Assembly: GCF_900114675.1 (NCBI RefSeq)
Contig: NZ_FOZM01000001.1
Location: 620,001-684,000 of the forward strand
Direction of reading: 5' to 3'
DNA length: 64,000 nucleotides
DNA from: Yoonia litorea
GTDB lineage: Bacteria; Pseudomonadota; Alphaproteobacteria; Rhodobacterales; Rhodobacteraceae
Shown: piece by piece, positions 59,639 to 64,000 of the stretch
How the letters are laid out: each line of letters begins with the position of its first letter
Position numbering within the stretch: position 1 is the first letter of the stretch
The notes under the pieces: model-generated
Told to the model about the DNA's origin: nothing
Seen by the model: the letters and a program-made list of their open reading frames with translations, nothing else
The model's database searches: none
Program-made: the position numbers and the translations under genes

Positions 59639-61338
59639 TGCAACTTTCCTGGATACGCAGCCTGAATGTGCAACTGATTGCACTTCTGACATTGGCCCTG
59701 TTTCCACTCGGGGCCATTGCTGTTTTTCAGACTGACCGCGTCTCGCGTGATGCACAAGAAAGCGTCAACACAGCGTTGCTGGGACTGACAGAGCGGGCCG
59801 CGCGTCGCGAGCAGGTTCTGATTGAGCGCGCCGTCGGCGTAGCACGGTTTTTTTCCAGCCTTGCTCCGGAGCTGGTGGAGCAGAACCGCGACTGCACACC
59901 TGTTCTGTCGCGCTTTGTCCAAGACAATAGTGAATTCAGCTTTATTGGCATCGTGCGGCCCAACGGTGTTGTCACATGCTCGTCTTCAGGTCTCGTGATC
60001 AACGTGGCCGGGACAAAAAGCTTCAATGCCGTCACGGGGTCAGGTGAAGCCAGTATCAACGTCGCTGAGACTGGCTTCATTTCGAGTGGATCGACTTTTG
60101 TTGTGTCCGAACCGCTTTTCACAGACGGCGAATTTGACGGCTATGTCGCGGTAGCCATCCCTCACAAGAAGATTCCGGACACCAGTGAAGAGATCGAAGA
60201 GTTGGGGCTGGTTGAACTGGTCACCTTTAATGAAAATGGCACCATATTGACCGCACGTTCTGACCGTAAAACGGCAGAAGGTTTTATGCCTTCAGATCGG
60301 ACTTTGACGAGTCTATCGACGAACCGCTCCGATACATTCGTCGCGCAGAGTGTTAGCGGTGTAGACTTTCACTACAGCATCGTGACAATTGAGGGCAGCC
60401 CGGCCGCTGTCATAGCTGTTTGGGAATTGGGTGCATTCAGTTTGAATGAAGGCGTGGGGCGTTTCGTGCCGCTCTTGTTCCCATTGCTCATGTGGATCGC
60501 AAGCGTGGCTGTGGCCATGATGGCAATGCATTCTCTCGTGCTGCGCCATATCAATCGGTTGCGGCGCACCATGGATGAATTTGCCGATGATCGTCGCGTG
60601 ACAGAAATTCAGGACAGGATTTCTTTCATTCCAAGCGAACTTGAAGAGTTAGATAAAAACTTCCTGAGGATGAGCGAAGAGATCATGGCGGACGAAGCGC
60701 TGCTGGAAGACTCTGTGCGGGAAAAGAACGTACTGGTTAAAGAAATCCATCACCGCGTTAAGAATAATCTGCAGCTCATATCTTCGATTATGAATATGCA
60801 AATCCGCAATGCGAAACATGGCGAAACCAAAAAGGCGCTCCGGACCGTTCAGGAGCGCGTTCTCAGCATGGCGACGATCCATCGCGATCTTTATCAAAGC
60901 CAGAATGGCGGACGGGTGAACGCCGGCTACCTTGTGTCGGAAATTGTCGAGAAATCAGTATCGAGTTTGAGCGAAGAAGGCCTCAATGTCCGTAGTGAAA
61001 TCGAGGACATTCTGCTCTACCCCGATCAGGCGGTTCCGCTATCGTTGCTGGTTGCGGAGGCGATGACGAATGCGTTGAAGTTTCTTGATGTTGGGCAGGA
61101 CGGAGAAAAACAGCTCGCAGTCAAACTGATGCGAAGTGATGACTCTTGTCAGTTCGAAGTTTCAAATTCAACCAAGCATTCCGCGGTCACCGAAATGAAA
61201 GGGCTCGGTTCAAAGCTGATGCAAGCCTTTGCGATGCAACTAGGCGCAAGTTTGCAGACAGATCAGAGCGAAGAAAAATACGTCCTGTCGGTGTCATTCA
61301 AGATCAATGATTTCGAACAAGTGACACCGGACTTCTAA
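59638..61338 (+). CDS. HisKA_2-type sensor histidine kinase of the general stress response
   Basis: 566 residues. Two transmembrane helices (LIALLTLALFPLGAIAVF and FVPLLFPLLMWIASVAVAMM) flank a periplasmic Cache-like sensor (about 35-275). A HAMP-like linker and HisKA_2 H-box VKEIHHRVKNNLQLISSIMN (His about 370) follow, then an HATPase domain of HWE/HisKA_2 type (LLVAEAMTNALKF, GLGSKLMQAFA). It is the expected PhyR kinase or phosphatase. Translationally coupled to ecfG. Confidence 0.93.
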   Translation: MQLSWIRSLNVQLIALLTLALFPLGAIAVFQTDRVSRDAQESVNTALLGLTERAARREQVLIERAVGVARFFSSLAPELVEQNRDCTPVLSRFVQDNSEFSFIGIVRPNGVVTCSSSGLVINVAGTKSFNAVTGSGEASINVAETGFISSGSTFVVSEPLFTDGEFDGYVAVAIPHKKIPDTSEEIEELGLVELVTFNENGTILTARSDRKTAEGFMPSDRTLTSLSTNRSDTFVAQSVSGVDFHYSIVTIEGSPAAVIAVWELGAFSLNEGVGRFVPLLFPLLMWIASVAVAMMAMHSLVLRHINRLRRTMDEFADDRRVTEIQDRISFIPSELEELDKNFLRMSEEIMADEALLEDSVREKNVLVKEIHHRVKNNLQLISSIMNMQIRNAKHGETKKALRTVQERVLSMATIHRDLYQSQNGGRVNAGYLVSEIVEKSVSSLSEEGLNVRSEIEDILLYPDQAVPLSLLVAEAMTNALKFLDVGQDGEKQLAVKLMRSDDSCQFEVSNSTKHSAVTEMKGLGSKLMQAFAMQLGASLQTDQSEEKYVLSVSFKINDFEQVTPDF

Positions 61339-61365
61339 ACTGTTCAAATCATTGGTTTGCGGAAA

Positions 61366-61390
61366 GGAACTTCTGCACCGGTCAAACGTT
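61366..61390 (+). promoter_or_regulatory. EcfG-type promoter of the 61422 small gene
   Basis: GGAAC (61366-61370), 16 nt, CGTT (61387-61390), 32 bp before the start codon. Confidence 0.85.
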
Positions 61391-61421
61391 TTCTTTCCGA
61401 CACGAACGAAAAGGAGACATC

Positions 61422-61598
61422 ATGTCTGCATCAGAGACAAATATCGAAAAGCAGAAAACCCGTCACCGTGGGCCGCTTGTCGGCTTCGCTTTCGCACTCT
61501 TCTGGGCTGGCGCTCTCTTTTTGGGGTTGCTCATCTGGACCGCTTATCAGTCCGACGAACCGACCGCAGAAAGTCCGGCACAGGTACTTTCTGACTGA
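61422..61598 (+). CDS. 58-residue single-span membrane protein, stress-regulated
   Basis: ATG 61422 with AAGGAG 6 nt upstream opens 58 codons. A basic start (EKQKTRHRG) precedes one helix (PLVGFAFALFWAGALFLGLL, then IWTAY) and an acidic tail. No known domain. An EcfG promoter precedes it and a terminator follows, so it is another one-gene stress unit. Confidence 0.8.
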   Translation: MSASETNIEKQKTRHRGPLVGFAFALFWAGALFLGLLIWTAYQSDEPTAESPAQVLSD

Positions 61599-61603
61599 TC
61601 AAG

Positions 61604-61630
61604 AAAAGGGCCCGCTCAGGGCCCTTTTTT
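61604..61630. terminator. Bidirectional terminator
   Basis: 10-bp stem AAAAGGGCCC/GGGCCCTTTT (61604-61613, 61619-61628), loop GCTCA, then TT. It ends the 61422 gene on the plus strand and the DUF202 gene (stop 61632) on the minus strand. Confidence 0.85.
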
Positions 61631-61631
61631 C

Positions 61632-61994
61632 TTACAACAGCCAAAGGATTGCGCCTGTCGCAATTGCACCCAAGGCCATCAAGGCGGCTGTCACAACCAT
61701 GTTCTTATGAGACTGCGCCGAAGCATCGTGATCGTCGATCCGTTTTTGCGCAACGTAGCTGCGGCGGACCGCTGAAACGAAGATCAGCAAGGCCGTCAAG
61801 ATAAAGAGTTCGGCCACCCCTTTGGCAATCAGCGGATAATCCGTCGCGCTAAAAACTGCACGCAAACCAAGCGCCACACCAATACACGCCATGCCGGTGC
61901 GCATCCAGGAGGCAAAGGTGCGCTCATTGGCCAGGATCGTCCGGTCTTCGGCCCAATCGGTCCTCTGTGCGGCTTTGTCGTTTTTATCAGTCAT
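61632..61994 (-). CDS. DUF202 (YidH-like) membrane protein
   Basis: 120 residues. DRTILANERTFASWMRTGMA is the DUF202 signature, followed by three transmembrane helices. Function unknown. It lies 68 bp after the PLDc_N gene on the same strand, past a hairpin at 62015-62045, so it is probably in the same EcfG-driven unit. Confidence 0.88.
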   Translation of the reverse strand: MTDKNDKAAQRTDWAEDRTILANERTFASWMRTGMACIGVALGLRAVFSATDYPLIAKGVAELFILTALLIFVSAVRRSYVAQKRIDDHDASAQSHKNMVVTAALMALGAIATGAILWLL

Positions 61995-62014
61995 TCGAGG
62001 TCATAACCTATGGC

Positions 62015-62045
62015 AAAGGGCGCACGATTCAATCGCACGCCCTTT
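62015..62045. other. Hairpin between PLDc_N and DUF202 genes
   Basis: Arms AAAGGGCG/CGCCCTTT (62015-62022, 62038-62045) with an inner CGAT/ATCG stem. No T tract follows on the minus strand. Possibly a partial terminator or RNA-stability element. Confidence 0.5.
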
Positions 62046-62062
62046 ACTGAGCAATTCCGGAC

Positions 62063-62245
62063 CTAGGCAGAGGCGCTTCTCGGGCCTGCGATCAGCCAGA
62101 TGATGAAGCCGAGCAGCGGGAGCACCAAAACCAGTAGGGTCCAAATGACCTTTGCCCCGGTCGAGGCGGATGAGCCGATGATTGAAATGATGGCCCAAAC
62201 ATTCAGGACCAATAGGATGAAGCCGCCAATACCAGCGTATTCCAT
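62063..62245 (-). CDS. PLDc_N-domain small membrane protein
   Basis: 60 residues. MEYAGIGGFILLVLNVWAII and VIWTLLVLVLPLLGFIIWLIAG match the two-helix PLDc_N (cardiolipin synthase/phospholipase D N-terminal) family without the catalytic part. It ends GPRSASA. Role unknown, often stress-induced. The EcfG promoter at 62279-62304 drives it. Confidence 0.88.
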   Translation of the reverse strand: MEYAGIGGFILLVLNVWAIISIIGSSASTGAKVIWTLLVLVLPLLGFIIWLIAGPRSASA

Positions 62246-62278
62246 TGTGAGTCTCCATTTCTCTGCAGTTGCTTACGA

Positions 62279-62304
62279 AACGCGCTTCTTGATCAATCAG
62301 TTCC
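62279..62304 (-). promoter_or_regulatory. EcfG-type promoter of the PLDc_N gene
   Basis: On the minus strand GGAAC (62304-62300), 17 nt, CGTT (62282-62279), 33 bp before the ATG. Confidence 0.8.
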
Positions 62305-62312
62305 TCGCCGAC

Positions 62313-63128
62313 CTAATCGTCGACCTTTAGTTCTCGCCTGACTTGCCCGAAGGCAAGCAGTGCAAAGATGGCCGTTCCACCAAGCACATTGCCAGCCAGC
62401 ACCGGCAGGAAGAAACTGAATAGGGCATCACTCAACGGCAGAAGGCCCTGAACCAAAAGGAAGGCCATCTCGACGCTGCCCGCAATAATGTGGGTAAAGT
62501 CGCCTGCAGCGATCAACCAGGTAAAAGCAACGATAATGAAAAAGCCAAAGCCTTCGGTGTCGGGCATCATCCAGACAATTGCTGCGACCAGTACGCCGGC
62601 GGGGATCGCCCGTTGAAAGGCTTCAAAAGGCGGAAATCCGGTTGCGTGTTCTGATAGGGAGGTGATCGCGGGGATAAGCGCAGGCGGGATCATGCTTGTA
62701 TAAGCCCAAGCAATTGCCACGGCAAAAGCACCGATGACGTTTGCCAGAAGCACAATGCCCCAAAGCGCCGCAGATCGTTTTAGAAGCTGCGCAGAGGGCT
62801 GGTGCATGACGGGCAGCACAGTCGTGATCGTGTTTTCTGTAAAGAGCTGCATCCGACCGAGTATCACCACCAGAAAGCCGAAGCTATAGCCGAGGTTTTC
62901 AACAAGATAGGACCATTCTGCATCCGGAAGGTAAGTCCTGAAAATCGCTTCGCCGAGGACAGAGAGCGAAATCAGCACGCCTGCAGCGATCCCAGACCAC
63001 AGAAGAGACCCATTGGGGCGTTCAAGCTCTTCAACACCGTCCCGCCGGATGATCTCGAATATCTCTTTCGAGGTCAGCGTTTCCTGCTCTTCTACTTTTG
63101 CTTCGGAAGGCTTTTGCGCCTTTGACAT
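62313..63128 (-). CDS. Formate/nitrite transporter (FNT) family channel, YfdC-like
   Basis: 271 residues with six helices. After a charged 40-residue N-terminal tail, WSGIAAGVLISLSVLGEAIF, QLFTENTITTVLPVMHQPS (FNT 'TEN' motif), LWGIVLLANVIGAFAVAIAW and GDFTHIIAGSVEMAFLL match the family. The histidine of the channel (near FTHIIAGSVE) is kept. Substrate may be formate, nitrite or another small anion. An EcfG promoter precedes it. Confidence 0.88.
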   Translation of the reverse strand: MSKAQKPSEAKVEEQETLTSKEIFEIIRRDGVEELERPNGSLLWSGIAAGVLISLSVLGEAIFRTYLPDAEWSYLVENLGYSFGFLVVILGRMQLFTENTITTVLPVMHQPSAQLLKRSAALWGIVLLANVIGAFAVAIAWAYTSMIPPALIPAITSLSEHATGFPPFEAFQRAIPAGVLVAAIVWMMPDTEGFGFFIIVAFTWLIAAGDFTHIIAGSVEMAFLLVQGLLPLSDALFSFFLPVLAGNVLGGTAIFALLAFGQVRRELKVDD

Positions 63129-63156
63129 AATCAGCTCCTGCCTGACAATGAAATAT

Positions 63157-63181
63157 AACGCCGTGGGAACCTGGACGTTCC
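63157..63181 (-). promoter_or_regulatory. EcfG-type promoter of the FNT gene
   Basis: On the minus strand GGAAC (63181-63177), 16 nt, CGTT (63160-63157), 29 bp before the FNT start. Confidence 0.82.
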
Positions 63182-63190
63182 GCCAACGTT
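63166..63190 (+). promoter_or_regulatory. EcfG-type promoter of the DUF2254 gene
   Basis: GGAAC (63166-63170), 16 nt, CGTT (63187-63190). Its -35 lies in the spacer of the minus-strand promoter and vice versa, a head-to-head overlapping pair. Confidence 0.82.
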
Positions 63191-63225
63191 GTTAGGTTAA
63201 CAGAGGGGTAGAATAAAGGCTCTGC

Positions 63226-64000
63226 ATGAATACGCGACTTCAGTGGGAAATGGGCAAGCGCGCGTTTCTGTGGAAACTTCTGACGGATGTTCGGGCCAGC
63301 TATTGGTTCGTGCCAACGGTCCTTGTCTGGTTGGGGCTGGGATTAGCGTTTGGAGTCAGTTGGATAGACCGCAACCCTGATGTGCTTCCATTTGAACTGC
63401 CACCGGGGTGGACCGACACCCAAGCCGAAGGTGCACGCGCAACACTCAGCGTTGTAGCGCAAGCCATCATCGGCATTGCAGGCACGACGTTTTCGATGAC
63501 TTTGGTCGCTGTTTCATTTGCCTCCGGCAAATTTGGGCCACGGCTTATTGGCAACTTCATGCGTGATCGCGGCAACCAGTGGAGCCTTGGCATCCTGATT
63601 GCCACTTTCGTTTATGCCTTGGTCATCCTCAGAACCGTGCAGGAAAGCGGGTCAGGCGACATTTCGCAGTACGTGCCGCAGCATGCGGTGCTCGTTGCGA
63701 TGCTGTTGTCGCTGATCTGTGTTTTCACGCTGATCTACTTCATCCACCATGTGCCAGAGACGATCAACGTATCGCGAATTGCGGCGAGTATCAGCATCCG
63801 CCTTGATGATGAAATCCGCAGGCTGGTTGATGAACGCGCTGGCAACGAGAATGAGGAACTCCCGTCACCACCCGATCGCGATCCGGATCTGACGATCGAG
63901 GCCACCAACTCAGGCTATCTTCAGACCGTCAACTTTGAACGGTTGTCCAAAATCGCAGGAAAGCACGACGGTTTCATCAGGATTGTCTCGCCTGTCGGAT
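63226..64000 (+). CDS. DUF2254 membrane protein (3' end outside window)
   Basis: 258 codons are visible before the window ends; the frame is still open. Four helices are seen (YWFVPTVLVWLGLGLAFGVS, IIGIAGTTFSMTLVAVSFAS, GILIATFVYALVIL, LVAMLLSLICVFTLIYFIHH). FSMTLVAVSFASGKFGPRLI and the later hydrophilic domain match the DUF2254 family of unknown role. It is under an EcfG promoter shared head to head with the FNT gene. ATG 63226. Confidence 0.88.
   Translation, partial: MNTRLQWEMGKRAFLWKLLTDVRASYWFVPTVLVWLGLGLAFGVSWIDRNPDVLPFELPPGWTDTQAEGARATLSVVAQAIIGIAGTTFSMTLVAVSFASGKFGPRLIGNFMRDRGNQWSLGILIATFVYALVILRTVQESGSGDISQYVPQHAVLVAMLLSLICVFTLIYFIHHVPETINVSRIAASISIRLDDEIRRLVDERAGNENEELPSPPDRDPDLTIEATNSGYLQTVNFERLSKIAGKHDGFIRIVSPVG

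Overview
The window looks like chromosomal DNA from an alphaproteobacterium of the Rhodobacteraceae/Roseobacter group. The evidence is gene content and order: a CarD regulator, DUF2155 beside an NDUFA12-type Complex I subunit, accBC next to aat, clpPX, a GapR-like DUF2312 protein, SqrR/BigR sulfur genes, a PhyR-NepR-EcfG stress locus and a SAM-II-type riboswitch. Genes are dense, often overlapping by 1-4 bp, with frequent GTG/TTG starts. I saw no prophage, insertion sequence, CRISPR array or plasmid replication gene. The genes at both window edges are cut.

Layout. 1-24 kb is mostly housekeeping: an SUV3-like RNA helicase (5' part missing), an S4 RNA-binding protein, FdxA, CarD, PurD, XseA, an AlkB-type hydroxylase, a fused NuoE/NuoF-like flavoprotein, a YhhN-family membrane protein, FtsY with a perfect (Glu-Pro)16 repeat, a DMT transporter, septation protein A, PilZ and GST proteins, metZ behind a SAM-II riboswitch plus terminator, FolE2, a spermidine-synthase-like membrane protein, an ArsR/SRPBCC pair, clpP and clpX. 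22.6-27.4 kb holds small metabolic genes, an NDUFA12 homologue, DUF2155, aat and accBC.

27.5-32.8 kb is a five-gene branched-chain-amino-acid-type ABC transporter operon, with a non-terminator hairpin after the binding-protein gene. Divergent to it is a ScfR-like XRE regulator. This is followed by a signalling cassette: a receiver-only response regulator, a small membrane protein, a sodium/solute-symporter-histidine kinase fusion and a FliM/FliN C-terminal-domain protein. 38.7-41.3 kb is a sulfane-sulfur island (persulfide dioxygenase-like enzyme, split YeeE/YedE transporter, sulfurtransferase/phosphatase-like protein) with a divergent SqrR/BigR repressor. 41.3-51.5 kb carries an acyl-CoA dehydrogenase/phosphotransferase pair, GapR, tRNA-Thr(TGT), and a catabolic unit of a DMGDH-like oxidoreductase, a LysR regulator, an aldehyde dehydrogenase and an M19 dipeptidase.

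51.5-64 kb is the most interesting part. A LuxR-type helix-turn-helix protein is fused to an alpha/beta-hydrolase fold that has lost its nucleophile serine. It sits downstream of a perfect 18-bp palindrome and just upstream of a membrane-anchored alpha/beta hydrolase that keeps its Ser. Then comes the general stress response locus (phyR, nepR, ecfG, HisKA_2 kinase). By eye I found seven exact GGAAC-N16/17-CGTT EcfG-type promoters and one near match in this 8 kb. They drive the regulators and surrounding small membrane/stress genes, including two 58-residue single-span proteins, CsbD, DUF1328, Dps, a PLDc_N protein, an FNT-family channel and DUF2254. At two places such promoters overlap head to head.
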